Shown piece by piece: positions 1 through 8,766 of a stretch of DNA of 64,000 nucleotides. The translations under genes were made by a program, and so were the position numbers. How positions within the stretch are numbered: position 1 is the stretch's first letter; each line of letters opens with the position of its first letter. The notes beneath the pieces are model-generated. The model had not been told where the DNA came from. It saw only the letters and a program-made list of their open reading frames with translations, and searched no databases. Source of the DNA: Nitrosomonas ureae (GTDB lineage Bacteria; Pseudomonadota; Gammaproteobacteria; Burkholderiales; Nitrosomonadaceae); NCBI RefSeq assembly GCF_900206265.1, contig NZ_LT907782.1, positions 2,046,001-2,110,000 on the forward strand, given 5' to 3'.

Positions 1-1142
1 GCATGCATGCCCAGCTTGACCGTGCGCGGCTCATAGCGCCCAGTACCCAGAGCCACCAGGACCACGCGGCGAGTTCCGGTATCCAGCACGGCTGAATCCG
101 GTACGGTCAACACTTTATCCTTGCGGTGAAACGATGCAAATTCGGCACGTGCATACATGGCAGGCTTCAATAGGCCATCGGGATTGGCCAGCACGATGCG
201 CACGATGGCGGTGCGCGTCTCCGGCGTCACCACCGGATTAATAAAAGCCACTTCACCGTTGAAAATTTTATCCGGGTACGCATCCACGCGCAGGGTCACC
301 GGTTGACCGGAATGAATCATGCCCAGATCCTGTTCGAATACATCGGCCAGCATCCACACGCTCGACAAATCGGCGATTTGATACAGCGTTTCTCCCGGCA
401 TGAAACGTTGCCCTTCAATGACTTTCTTTTCCAGCACCACGCCATCAGCTTTAGAACGCAGCGTCAGGTACTGGCGAACTTCACCGGTTTGCTGCAAATG
501 CCGCACTTCACTTTCCGCGACATCCCAGTTGCGCAGTTTTTGTAATGCGCTGGCAACCAGCCGTTGCATCGCGGCGCGCACATCCGGGTCGCCGTCAGCA
601 ACGGATTGCAAGCCGCGCACGGCGATCAGATATTCCTGTTGCGCGGCAATCAGATCAGGGCTATAGACCTCCATCAGCGCATCGCCTTTTCTGACCGCCT
701 GTCCCGTGGTATTTACATACAACCGTTGTATCCACCCTTCAAACTTGGTCACTACAGTATATTGCTTGCGTTCATCCATTTGCACTGTTGCCACGGCACG
801 CACGGTACGTATCAGTTCACGTAATTCCGCCGTTTCGGTACGCACGCCGAGTTTTTGCACTTTTTCGGTGCTGATGGCCACAATGCGCTGATCCGATGGC
901 GCTTCATCACCATCGTAAACCGGTAGATAATCCATTCCCATCGGATCTTTTTTAGGCACCGGAGAAGTGTCTGGCAATCCCATTGGATTGCGGTAATACA
1001 GGATCTTGCGTTCTCCGTGGGTTATTGCTGTTGCTGTCGTTGCTACGGCTGTTTGCGATTGCATATAGCCCCACCAGTAGCCTGCAGCCAGCGTGACTAT
1101 CAACGCGATTCCGGCCAAAGCCGGCTTAATCATGGATGACAT
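1..1142 (-). CDS. RND efflux periplasmic adaptor subunit (CusB/CzcB type), 3' end outside window
   Basis: This is the membrane-fusion subunit of a tripartite heavy-metal efflux pump; it links an inner-membrane RND transporter to the outer-membrane channel. The frame is open from the start codon at 1142 to the window edge, so the C-terminus is missing. A hydrophobic N-terminal anchor (residues about 8-25) is followed by a heavy-metal-binding domain at about 48-78 with the motifs YYRNPMG and KDPMGMDYLPVY, then the start of the barrel-sandwich region. A GGGAG ribosome site sits five bases before the chosen ATG. The gene begins 19 bases after the outer-membrane factor, in the same operon. The copper regulator and DUF4396 nearby favour Cu/Ag over Zn/Co/Cd, but substrate is inference. 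Confidence 0.85.
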   Translation of the reverse strand, partial: MSSMIKPALAGIALIVTLAAGYWWGYMQSQTAVATTATAITHGERKILYYRNPMGLPDTSPVPKKDPMGMDYLPVYDGDEAPSDQRIVAISTEKVQKLGVRTETAELRELIRTVRAVATVQMDERKQYTVVTKFEGWIQRLYVNTTGQAVRKGDALMEVYSPDLIAAQQEYLIAVRGLQSVADGDPDVRAAMQRLVASALQKLRNWDVAESEVRHLQQTGEVRQYLTLRSKADGVVLEKKVIEGQRFMPGETLYQIADLSSVWMLADVFEQDLGMIHSGQPVTLRVDAYPDKIFNGEVAFINPVVTPETRTAIVRIVLANPDGLLKPAMYARAEFASFHRKDKVLTVPDSAVLDTGTRRVVLVALGTGRYEPRTVKLGMH

Positions 1143-1161
1143 GGAAGCTCCCGGATGATTA

Positions 1162-2508
1162 TCAGTGCACATGTTTGCCCACCAGCCAATCAATCTCCGC
1201 CAGCGCCTTGTTGTAATTGGCGATCGCGGTGATGCGATTGGTCTCAAGATCAAATACTGTCATTTGATTATCCAGCAGCGTCAGAAAATCAACCCGGCCC
1301 ACCTGATATGCGGCTAATGCGGATTCCACCGTCAATCGCGCTTGCGGCAGAATGGTGGTTTGATAAAGTTTGATTGATTTCAGGCTTTGTTCGGCCATGG
1401 CAATTTGCTGCCGCAGCCTTGCTGTCACCTCGTTACGTTGGGCCTGATACAGACTGGCTGCCTGGTCGCGTAGCGCTTGCGATTCCAAGATACGCGGCTC
1501 GATCTTACTGCCGCGCCACACCGGCAGATTGACCGCCACGGTCATACTGACCATGTCATCGCGCCGAGTACCGTCCAGCATATGGTCACGCTGACCATAC
1601 GATAAACGCACATCGAAATCCGGATAGGATGCGCGGCGTGCCAAATCAATGGATTTCTCGCTACGCGCAATCAAGCTTTGCAATGCCAACAGTTGCGGGC
1701 GCTGTAGCATGGCCTCCTGTTGTAGCATCTCCATACTCAAGGGAGTTTCCTGAAGGTGCAGTAACGCCAGAACCAAAGCCTCGGTTTGAGTGCTGCGTCC
1801 CAATGCGCGCATCAGTTCCGCCTCAAACACAGGCTGCTCGCGTTCCAGCTCCAGCAATCTATCCAGCATTCTTGAAACCTGTGTCTGCGCTTTCAGCACA
1901 TCCGCCTGACTGCCTTGCCCTACTTGATAACGTTCTTCAGCAATGCGCAGGAAATTTTCCAGTGTCTGCCGGTTTTTCTCAACCAACTGAAATATCTCAC
2001 GCGTAAGGCCTAGATCAAAATAAGCTGTCTTCAGATTGTGGATCACCCGGTTAACTGTTTCCTGATAACCATATTCAATCGCTTGCGCATCCTTGCTGGC
2101 AACTTCCTTGCGTAAACCGCGTTTGCCAGGAAAAGGCAAGCGCTGAGACAGACCGATCATTTTCATCGTCATATCTTCACGGTTAAAAGGGGATGACGCC
2201 AACGGCGCATTAATCACACCCGCTTCGAGCATAGGATCATCCAACGCCTCGGCCGGTGCAATTCTTTGTTGTGCTGCAATGCGCTCCTGTTGTGCCGCCT
2301 GAATTTCCGGATTGTTTTCCAGCGCTTCCCTGATCAATCCGGGTAATAATGGGGTATTGCCCAATTGCGATACGGTTGAGAGCTCTGGTGTAGTAGCCGA
2401 GTGCGTGAACACGGGGGATCCGACTTTGCTGGCTTCCCCCTGTGCCTGCGCATGAACTGTGATCGTAGTTGCAACCCATGCAATGACAACTATGCCAGCG
2501 CGATTCAC
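1162..2508 (-). CDS. TolC-family outer membrane efflux protein (CusC/CzcC type)
   Basis: This is the outer-membrane channel of the metal efflux pump encoded just downstream. The 448-residue protein has an N-terminal signal peptide (about residues 1-22, ending near VHAQA) and two outer-membrane-efflux repeats rich in long amphipathic helices, for example ALENNPEIQAAQQERIAAQQ near residue 65 and a second half from about residue 270. Length and layout match the CusC/CzcC branch of the TolC family. It is followed within 19 bases by the adaptor gene. The exact metal is not readable from this gene. Confidence 0.88.
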   Translation of the reverse strand: MNRAGIVVIAWVATTITVHAQAQGEASKVGSPVFTHSATTPELSTVSQLGNTPLLPGLIREALENNPEIQAAQQERIAAQQRIAPAEALDDPMLEAGVINAPLASSPFNREDMTMKMIGLSQRLPFPGKRGLRKEVASKDAQAIEYGYQETVNRVIHNLKTAYFDLGLTREIFQLVEKNRQTLENFLRIAEERYQVGQGSQADVLKAQTQVSRMLDRLLELEREQPVFEAELMRALGRSTQTEALVLALLHLQETPLSMEMLQQEAMLQRPQLLALQSLIARSEKSIDLARRASYPDFDVRLSYGQRDHMLDGTRRDDMVSMTVAVNLPVWRGSKIEPRILESQALRDQAASLYQAQRNEVTARLRQQIAMAEQSLKSIKLYQTTILPQARLTVESALAAYQVGRVDFLTLLDNQMTVFDLETNRITAIANYNKALAEIDWLVGKHVH

Positions 2509-2717
2509 CGTAGCCTCCCGATGAAGTTTTGTTGTTTCCGATACGTTCTAATAATGAATAAAATGAGCATGTTAACCTCCCGACAGGTGATCTCGTCCGC
2601 TCTAATGAGAATGAGCAGATACCAAGGATTCTGCGATCTTGCACTTCCTGCGCTAAACAAGCCGCCGCGCGGAATTTTTTGCGAAGAATCGCTGTTTTGC
2701 CTAAGCCACCGGCAAAA

Positions 2718-3098
2718 TTACAGGGAGGCAGAGAGAGGGGGATGTTGCGGCTGCTCCGGAACAAACGACGTGAATCCGGAATTCGATGAAATAACAGCAG
2801 AAGTGATTTTGAGAAGCTGTGGCGCTATGTAGCCGGACAAAATCGGCGTACTGCTATAAGCATTGCATGACGTATCATCGCAGGACAAACCGGCCAATAC
2901 ATGGTCAGCCGTGTCATCAGTCGCTTGTTTATGACAGCCGTCATGATGATGCTTGTCGATGGTAATTGTCGGTTGGCCAACAGGACTGTGAAAATTTTTC
3001 TCTTGCGCGCACACAGACAAAACAGCCGCTGCGGCGCCTTGCAGGGGCAGCCACAGCATAAAAAAAACCAGTAGCCATGTGCAGTTATATGGTTTCAT
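2718..3098 (-). CDS. CzcI-like small periplasmic metal-resistance protein
   Basis: A 126-residue secreted protein with a hydrophobic N-terminal signal (WLLVFFMLWLPLQGAAAA), a His-rich stretch (DKHHHDGCHK, about residue 50) and four to five cysteines. The proline-rich C-terminus (FVPEQPQHPPL) resembles that of CzcI-family proteins, which sit upstream of czcCBA operons. The ATG at 3098 begins MKPYNC. A TATAAT-like -10 box lies at 3106-3111 and no Shine-Dalgarno is visible, so the message may be nearly leaderless, or the real start may differ. It is followed after 209 bases by the outer-membrane factor. A metal-buffering or regulatory role is inferred from position and His content. Confidence 0.6.
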   Translation of the reverse strand: MKPYNCTWLLVFFMLWLPLQGAAAAVLSVCAQEKNFHSPVGQPTITIDKHHHDGCHKQATDDTADHVLAGLSCDDTSCNAYSSTPILSGYIAPQLLKITSAVISSNSGFTSFVPEQPQHPPLSASL

Positions 3099-3158
3099 AC
3101 TTTTTATTATAAACAATTTCTGGATTTGACAAATAAAATCCGCACGATCTTCGATTCA

Positions 3159-4757
3159 TCAACCCGGCTGACTGGACGCCATCAATTGCTGATACTGCTG
3201 CTCATACCGCTCGGCCTTCAACCGATCCCCAGCTAGTCTGGCTGCCTGTGCGGCATGATAAGTGCCATTGCGGCGATTGGGAGTGCGTACCAATGAAGCT
3301 TCGAATTCCTGTAACGCTTCATCAGGGCGTTTCAGTTCAAGCAGCAATTCCCCCAGCAACTCCCGGGCTGGAATGATGGCCCCCGGCGTGACATTGTCTT
3401 TTTCCGTTGAGTCTTCCAATTCAGCCGCAGCTCGCATAAGCTGAACAGCATCCTCCGTTTGACCTTTCCCGTGCGCTACCCAAGCTGCAACCGCCAAACG
3501 CTGGATTTCGATTTGATCCGCGGTATAGTCTTTATTGGCGGTTCTGTCGCTATCACGTAACGTTTCCAGGCGTTGTAGACTGTTTTGGGCAGCCGTCATT
3601 TTTCCAACTCTCGCCGCCCCCAAACCACGGGCAAAGTGCGTGATGGCTTCGCACCAGCCAAATTGTTGCCATGGGAAATCTCCTGGATTGACGTCAAGTC
3701 CGGCAGCCTCATTCCATTGGGCACGTTCAACCGCATAACGCGCGGGAATTGCCGCATAAGCATATGCGGTCGTAGTATTTTCCGGCCGCACTTTTTTAAT
3801 CGATTGCAGCTGTTGCAGAATTTTCCGGGCTTTCTCGGTTTCACCCATTTGCAGATAAGCGTACATCGTGTAATCCATGAAATGGAGCTGCTGATCCCAA
3901 GTTTCAGTCAATGCGTTTTCGTGTGCATGCGCCTTTGCTGCATTACTGGCCGTGAGATTGGATTGCACCGCATCCTGCCAATACCCCAACCGAATGAAAA
4001 TATGCGATGGCATGTGAAGCGCATGCGGCACTGCCGGTGCAATACGCGCGTATGTCCGCGCGGCATTCAATCCAAGCTCGGCCAGCTCGGGATAATCGCT
4101 ACTATGGATGATGTAATGCGTTACCCCCGGATGATCCGGTTGATGTTCCAGCACCTTTTGCAGCAAACGCAATGCTTCCTTCTGATTGACAAAGGTTTTG
4201 TCACTGGGAGAAGCTGTGGAAATCAATGCCAGCGCATAAAACACCATCGCTTCGCGATCATCGGGATTTTGCGTCATAATCCGCTCCATTGCGCTTTGGT
4301 ATGCCAGCTTCCGGGCGCCGTAATTCACTTTTTCATCATCGTGATACAAGGATTCAGCAGCCTCAAGATAGGCTGCCTCTCTTTTTGTTTTGATGGCCTG
4401 CTTGTTTACCAGTCGTAATGCTTCGCGTCCTTTCTGCAACTCCGCTGCAACCGGAGGCGTCGCCCATAATTGATGATAAAGACTCATCGCAACACCCCAA
4501 TAACCCATGACACAATCCGGATCGGTCACCGTCACTTGACGAAATGCCTTTTCCGCCTCGTCATACCAAAACGAATGCAACATTGCCACGGCCTGATTAA
4601 ATTGCGTTTGCGCCATCGCTGTACAGGAAACCGGGAAGCTTACCTTGCCCAGATTTTTCTGATCGAAAGTGCCCGAATGATGGTGATTCCGATCCGCCTG
4701 TAGCGGATCGGCAAACAAAAAGGCTGTGATGGCGATCATCGTTATGAATGTTTTCAT
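3159..4757 (-). CDS. secreted TPR-repeat protein
   Basis: A protein of about 532 residues with an N-terminal signal peptide (MKTFITMIAITAFLFADPLQA) followed by tetratricopeptide-like helical repeats across the whole length (for example FNQAVAMLHSFWYDEAEKAF and the motif YWGVAMSLYHQLW). Its His-rich mature N-terminus (DRNHHHSG) fits a periplasmic metal-related setting, but no enzyme motif is seen. The start at 4757 is chosen because it has a GAGGTG ribosome site and gives a clean signal peptide; the frame stays open to 4970, but that part overlaps the end of the broken MerR gene. It is probably transcribed with the regulator upstream. Function is unknown. Confidence 0.75.
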   Translation of the reverse strand: MKTFITMIAITAFLFADPLQADRNHHHSGTFDQKNLGKVSFPVSCTAMAQTQFNQAVAMLHSFWYDEAEKAFRQVTVTDPDCVMGYWGVAMSLYHQLWATPPVAAELQKGREALRLVNKQAIKTKREAAYLEAAESLYHDDEKVNYGARKLAYQSAMERIMTQNPDDREAMVFYALALISTASPSDKTFVNQKEALRLLQKVLEHQPDHPGVTHYIIHSSDYPELAELGLNAARTYARIAPAVPHALHMPSHIFIRLGYWQDAVQSNLTASNAAKAHAHENALTETWDQQLHFMDYTMYAYLQMGETEKARKILQQLQSIKKVRPENTTTAYAYAAIPARYAVERAQWNEAAGLDVNPGDFPWQQFGWCEAITHFARGLGAARVGKMTAAQNSLQRLETLRDSDRTANKDYTADQIEIQRLAVAAWVAHGKGQTEDAVQLMRAAAELEDSTEKDNVTPGAIIPARELLGELLLELKRPDEALQEFEASLVRTPNRRNGTYHAAQAARLAGDRLKAERYEQQYQQLMASSQPG

Positions 4758-4812
4758 GTAACACCTCAAAATTTTGTGATATTTCAATATTGCTAGGTCA
4801 ATATTATTCTGT

Positions 4813-5275
4813 CTATGGCAGTTTTGATCGAATGCGCGAGTGCTTTGCATCTTGCAGCTCGAAAAATTCCTCAGCGTCATCCTTCTTTCCAGCCAAAGTA
4901 TCCAGAATCGGGCAATTCTGGCGTTCATCGCCATGACATTGTGCAACCAGCTGCGATAACGCCTTAGCAATCAATTCCAATTCGAATATACGCGCTTTCT
5001 TTCAGTTCGGCTAAATGCCCGGTTGCCAGCTGCTTTACTTCACGGGCGGGTCGCTGCCGGTCTTGCCATAACGAGAGCAGTTTTTTAATCTGCACCAAGC
5101 TAAAACCTGCTGCACGGGCTCGATGAATGAAACGCAAGATGTGTATATCGCGTTCAAGAAAATGGCGATAGCCTGAATATGCGCGCGCCGCCTTGGGGAT
5201 AAGTCCCGTTGCCTCATAATAACGAATCATTTTTGCGGATACGCCAGAAGCGCGCGCCGCCTGTCCAATGTTCAT
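4813..5275 (-). pseudogene. MerR-family copper regulator (CueR-like), frameshifted
   Basis: The intact N-terminal part encodes a MerR helix-turn-helix ([20 protein letters not shown]) and the following helices. Reading stops early at 4964 after 103 residues (ending in [11 protein letters not shown]). One base near 4991-4996 shifts the frame: from there the next frame continues as [20 protein letters not shown] and then GDERQNCPILD, ending with a stop at 4813. That continuation contains a C-X7-C pair followed by P, the copper-binding loop pattern of CueR/CopR regulators. The original protein was therefore about 150 residues. As read here, the product keeps DNA binding but loses most of the dimerisation helix and the whole metal site. 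A sequencing error is possible. It lies 10 bases after the DUF4396 gene, in one operon. Confidence 0.8.
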
Positions 5276-5284
5276 CTCAGCACC

Positions 5285-5761
5285 TCAATGATGCGCGTGG
5301 GCCAGTGCATGACCACGGCCTCGCGCAATAAGCCAGCGGTTGACGGGAAAAGCGGCAATTCCTGCAATCATCAATGCAACTGCAAGACTACTCCAAAATA
5401 ACAGTGAATCGAGCGCTGCATCCATCGCGCCCGGAATTATCAGCATCACCAGATTATCAACGATTTCCATGATTGTGATGGAAGCCGTATCAGCGGTAAA
5501 AGCGATGCTCATGGCCGCTTTATAGTCGTAACCTGCGCGCAGAATGGGCAACATGGTCAGCAGATAACCGGATAAGAATGCGAGTGTTATCGCCAGTGCA
5601 ATGGTGACTGCATTGCTCCATCCCAGCACCGTTCCAATCGCCATCCCGGCAATCTCGCCAATCGCGCAGCCCGATAAGCAATGTATGGTAGCCATCCATG
5701 CAACCCTATTCAATGACTGTTCTTTAATATGATGATGATTGTGATGTAAATGGTCTTTCAT
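5285..5761 (-). CDS. DUF4396 His-rich inner-membrane protein
   Basis: This 158-residue protein has a His-rich N-terminus (MKDHLHHNHHHIKE), about four membrane helices, a C-x3-C pair (HCLSGC) at the start of the first helix, and a His-rich C-terminus (GHALAHAHH). Biochemical function of the DUF4396 family is not established as far as I know. The start at 5761 is preferred: it has a CAGGAG ribosome site, whereas upstream ATGs at 5794 and 5809 fall inside or before the -10 element of a MerR-type promoter. The promoter, the cotranscribed CueR-like gene and the His clusters suggest a role in copper handling or transport, which is inference. Confidence 0.75.
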   Translation of the reverse strand: MKDHLHHNHHHIKEQSLNRVAWMATIHCLSGCAIGEIAGMAIGTVLGWSNAVTIALAITLAFLSGYLLTMLPILRAGYDYKAAMSIAFTADTASITIMEIVDNLVMLIIPGAMDAALDSLLFWSSLAVALMIAGIAAFPVNRWLIARGRGHALAHAHH

Positions 5762-5792
5762 GGTCAACTCCTGTGTATTTAAAGGAGTATTC

Positions 5793-5824
5793 ATGCTGAA
5801 CCTTCCCATCGCTGGAAAGTCAAG
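5793..5824 (-). promoter_or_regulatory. MerR/CueR-type promoter with 19-bp spacer and dyad operator
   Basis: On the minus strand a -35 box TTGACT (5818-5823) and a -10-like CAGCAT (5793-5798) are separated by 19 bases holding an imperfect dyad, CTTTCCAGCGATGGGAAGG (5801-5819). The long spacer with a dyad between the boxes is the hallmark of promoters controlled by MerR-family metal regulators, and the arms resemble known CueR sites. It would drive DUF4396, the CueR-like gene and probably the TPR gene. Confidence 0.7.
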
Positions 5825-6346
5825 CGTTCAATTAAGCATAATCGAACATTGACCCGGATATTGAGTAATGCTACTACCTATTTCTGTATTTTATTGATTT
5901 TTAATACAATTTTATATATAAACAGTAAGACAAATCATATCACTTCCCTGCCATTCCCAGAATTTAATCTCAAAATACCGCTTGGTCTACGATAAGATTA
6001 AATTGAATTATCTTATATATCGCAGATTCAACTTAGAGCCATAGAGCGAAATCCTCTCGATATTGCATAACCTATTCGTGAATTACATCTCAAACCATTC
6101 AGTAGCATGACATTAAGGCTGGCTCGAAAGCCGGAGATGTGTACAATAGCGCAAAAAAACTAACCCCTATCCAATGATGATTCGTATCTATCTTCAATAA
6201 TCGATTGGCTTTCTGTAGATCAGCATATTTATTGAATTCAGATCACTGATCCACGGAAAATTTTAGAAAAGTGCTTTGTGCGCCGCTTATCGTTAATATG
6301 ACCGACACAATGATGTGACAAGATATGGAACTGAAGGAAACCATCC
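5825..6346. other. AT-rich intergenic region
   Basis: No convincing gene is visible in this 520-base stretch. It holds an AT-rich inverted repeat, ATAAGAT (5992-5998) and ATCTTAT (6010-6016), which may be a regulator site. The promoter of the ExoD-like gene must lie towards the right end, but I could not pick a reliable -35/-10 pair. Confidence 0.4.
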
Positions 6347-6982
6347 ATGAACGATCATAACTCTAACAGCAATAACGTTAACGGACGATCCACCTCTGAA
6401 TTGCTGGAAAATGTCGTCGTTGTATATCGCAGTGATACCCTGACAGTCGGTGAGATCAAGAACACTTTGCACGAACGCGGTTTTGGCGTTTTACTAGCGA
6501 TTGCTGCATTGCCGCTTTGTCTTCCCGTACCGGTGCCACCGGGATACACAACTTTTTTTTCCATTCCATTGTTCATATTTTCGGTACAAATGATGGTGGG
6601 CATGCAGGCACCCTGGCTGCCCGCCTGGATAGAAAATAAAGAAATCAAACGCTCCAGCATGGAAAAACTGATTGCTAAGGCCAATCCCTGGCTCAAAAAA
6701 ATTGAACAACGCCTGCAACCGCGGCTGACTTATATCAGCGTACATACCTGGGAAAGAATTATTGGCGTTTTTACATTCGTTTTTGCTTTATCCATAGCCC
6801 TCCCTATTCCTCTGACTAATTTTCCGCCCGGCTGGGGAATACTCATTATGTCATTGGGATTACTCAGCAAAGATGGCATAACCATACTCATCGGCATGAT
6901 CGTCGGTACGATAGGCGTGGGTATTACCATGATAATCCTTACACTGCTCTGGATGGGCATGTCTCTGCCAGCATTTTATTAA
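6347..6982 (+). CDS. ExoD-family exopolysaccharide synthesis protein
   Basis: A 211-residue integral membrane protein. The N-terminal soluble part (residues 1-45, with LTVGEIKNTLHERGFGVLL) leads into a conserved hydrophobic block with LPLCLPVPVPPGYTTFFSIP, then an amphipathic linker and three further membrane helices including ALPIPLTNFPPGWGILIMSL. The repeated proline-rich P-hP-hP pattern is typical of the ExoD family, first linked to exopolysaccharide synthesis and alkaline tolerance in rhizobia. Molecular function is not known. It stands alone between the metal island and the guanidine operon. A GAAGGAAAC ribosome site precedes the start. Confidence 0.8.
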   Translation: MNDHNSNSNNVNGRSTSELLENVVVVYRSDTLTVGEIKNTLHERGFGVLLAIAALPLCLPVPVPPGYTTFFSIPLFIFSVQMMVGMQAPWLPAWIENKEIKRSSMEKLIAKANPWLKKIEQRLQPRLTYISVHTWERIIGVFTFVFALSIALPIPLTNFPPGWGILIMSLGLLSKDGITILIGMIVGTIGVGITMIILTLLWMGMSLPAFY

Positions 6983-7167
6983 TTAGTATGATGAAGTGAA
7001 TGAATGCGCTTTTTTCAATGCGCTAATCCCAATAAACAAAAAAGAGACTGATACCACATCATTGCTTTTTTCTGAATTCAAACTTAGAATGACGTCTGGT
7101 ATGTGCTTTTTTATGCCCATCAAATATTCGCAATTGCTGATATAGCCGCTAAAATGCACACTACCTA

Positions 7168-7272
7168 AATGAGAAACTAGGGTTCCGGCCAATGTAAGCA
7201 AGGTGACTGGTCCAAGAGTTTCCGGTCTCATGATAATGAGGCTCCACGGAGGGATAAAAGCCCGGGAGAATT
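7168..7272 (+). ncRNA. guanidine-I riboswitch (ykkC-yxkD class)
   Basis: The conserved blocks of the ykkC guanidine-I aptamer appear in order: CTAGGGTTCCG (7177-7187), GACTGGTCCAAGAG (7205-7218) and ACGGAGGGATAAAAGCCCGG (7246-7265) followed by GAGA. These are the most invariant parts of the family, and the RNA lies directly upstream of the permease, DUF1989, carboxylase and allophanate hydrolase genes, the classic context for this riboswitch. It should bind guanidinium and switch the operon on. No U-tract terminator follows; a small perfect hairpin at 7277-7293 and the AGGAGG ribosome site at 7321-7326 lie downstream, so control may act on translation, which is inference. Confidence 0.93.
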
Positions 7273-7276
7273 AGTC

Positions 7277-7293
7277 GTGTATCGTTGATACAC
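7277..7293 (+). promoter_or_regulatory. hairpin between riboswitch and permease (possible expression platform part)
   Basis: Perfect seven-base arms GTGTATC and GATACAC with a GTT loop sit five bases after the aptamer. There is no following T-run, so it is not a typical intrinsic terminator. It could belong to the switching structure; its role is not clear from sequence alone. Confidence 0.4.
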
Positions 7294-7332
7294 GGATCTT
7301 TCGGTATTATTTCTCGATCAAGGAGGCTTGTT

Positions 7333-8766
7333 ATGTTCAAAACTTCAAAATCAACCGATGAATCAACCCAGCCGGTGACGCATTCAATGCGCCCCAGCAT
7401 GAATATCTGGAATAGCTTTACGCTGGGCTTTGCAGTGGTATCGCCCATCGTTGGTCTGTATGCGATCATAGGTGTGCAGACTACTGTGACGGGTGGGGGC
7501 TGGTTTGCTGCACTAGTGATTTGTTTGTTAATGCAATTACTGGTGGCGACCGTGTACGCGGAATTGTCGTCGCAATTTCCGATTGCCGGGGGCGCGTACA
7601 AATGGGCGAGACAACTCTATGGCATCACAGCCGGTCATTATGCCGGGGTCATTTACGTCAGTTCCACGATTGCCATGCTAACCACCACAGCCTATGCAGG
7701 GGGCATTTGGTTTGCCGGTTTTTTTGGATCGGAAGGTGAAAGCGGTAGCGAGAAAGTTTTATGGGCAATAATTTTTCTGGCTCTGTGCACTCTGTTAAAT
7801 CTGGTACATGTCAATATTTTCAAGCTTGTTATCAAGCTCGGAGTTTATGCTGAGGTAGTCGGATCACTGGGTATTGCGATGCTGTTATTCTTGTTCTTCC
7901 GCCAACACTCTTTTGTGGAATTGTTTCAGCATTTAGGTACCGGCACTGCGCCCAGTAGCATCGCTGCTTTTCTGGCTGCGCTTGCGATTGCCGGTTGGGC
8001 ATTCATCGGTTTTGATGCCTGTTCGACTACCGCGGAAGAAACGCATCAGCCGGAACATGCAGTGCCACGAGCGATATTTTTTTCGCTCTGTACAGTCGGA
8101 ACCGTGGTGATTTTCAATTCAGCTTCATTGGTATTGGCGTTTGATCATGATGTTTTAACAAATAGCAGCGTGACCGCCGATCCGATTACACCGTTAATCG
8201 CCAGCCATTTTGGGGCCTGGATTGAGAAACCATTTCTGGCAATCGTCATGGTAGCGTTTTTGGCCTGCGGTGCATCAGTAGTCAAATACACTTCACGCAT
8301 TGTTTTTTCAATGGCGCGTGAGGGTAATTTACCCGGCATGCTCAATCGGGTCACGCCAGCCGGCACACCGCGCAATGCCATTCTCTTCACTATCTTGATG
8401 GCAAGTTGCGGGTTAATATTCGGACTTAACGACGATGCCGTAGCTACCATCATCGCATTTGGTACGGGCGGTCTTTATGCCATGTTTGCATTCACCACCG
8501 GAATCGCATTGTTTGCCAGATTGACTGGCCGCTGGAATCCGGATTTGGGGCAACTAAAGTTAGGAAAATGGGGATTGGTCATTAACAGCCTGGCATTTAC
8601 CTGGGCATTATTCGAGCTAATCAATATCGCCTGGCCGCGCCCTTATGCCATTGCAGCCGACGCCCCATGGTGGCAATTATGGGCCACGCCCCTGGTATTG
8701 GGTAGCATTTTGAGTGTTACTACAATCTATCTGTTTTTCGGTAAGTTATTGAGGAGCCGGTCATGA
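7333..8766 (+). CDS. APC-superfamily permease, probable guanidine importer
   Basis: A 477-residue protein with about 12 membrane helices of the amino acid-polyamine-organocation superfamily. Typical features are NIWNSFTLGFAVVSPIVGLY at the first helix, the GGWFAALVICLLMQLLVATV helix, and AGWAFIGFDACSTTAEETHQ in the middle helix. The ATG at 7333 follows an AAGGAGG ribosome site; an upstream TTG at 7285 in the same frame falls in the leader hairpin and is unlikely. The gene is the first after the guanidine riboswitch and its stop overlaps the next start (ATGA). Substrate is inferred from this context as guanidine; an amino acid or urea-like compound cannot be excluded. Confidence 0.85.
   Translation: MFKTSKSTDESTQPVTHSMRPSMNIWNSFTLGFAVVSPIVGLYAIIGVQTTVTGGGWFAALVICLLMQLLVATVYAELSSQFPIAGGAYKWARQLYGITAGHYAGVIYVSSTIAMLTTTAYAGGIWFAGFFGSEGESGSEKVLWAIIFLALCTLLNLVHVNIFKLVIKLGVYAEVVGSLGIAMLLFLFFRQHSFVELFQHLGTGTAPSSIAAFLAALAIAGWAFIGFDACSTTAEETHQPEHAVPRAIFFSLCTVGTVVIFNSASLVLAFDHDVLTNSSVTADPITPLIASHFGAWIEKPFLAIVMVAFLACGASVVKYTSRIVFSMAREGNLPGMLNRVTPAGTPRNAILFTILMASCGLIFGLNDDAVATIIAFGTGGLYAMFAFTTGIALFARLTGRWNPDLGQLKLGKWGLVINSLAFTWALFELINIAWPRPYAIAADAPWWQLWATPLVLGSILSVTTIYLFFGKLLRSRS

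Noticed and set aside
3585-4418. 277-codon plus-strand open frame in the TPR gene
   Set aside because: Antisense shadow of the TPR coding sequence with unlikely amino acid make-up.
4758-4970. Extension of the TPR gene to an ATG at 4970
   Set aside because: It overlaps the end of the frameshifted MerR gene in another frame; the ATG at 4757 has a ribosome site and begins a signal peptide.
5762-5809. Longer DUF4396 start at 5809 or 5794
   Set aside because: These codons lie in the MerR-type promoter; the ATG at 5761 has a CAGGAG ribosome site.
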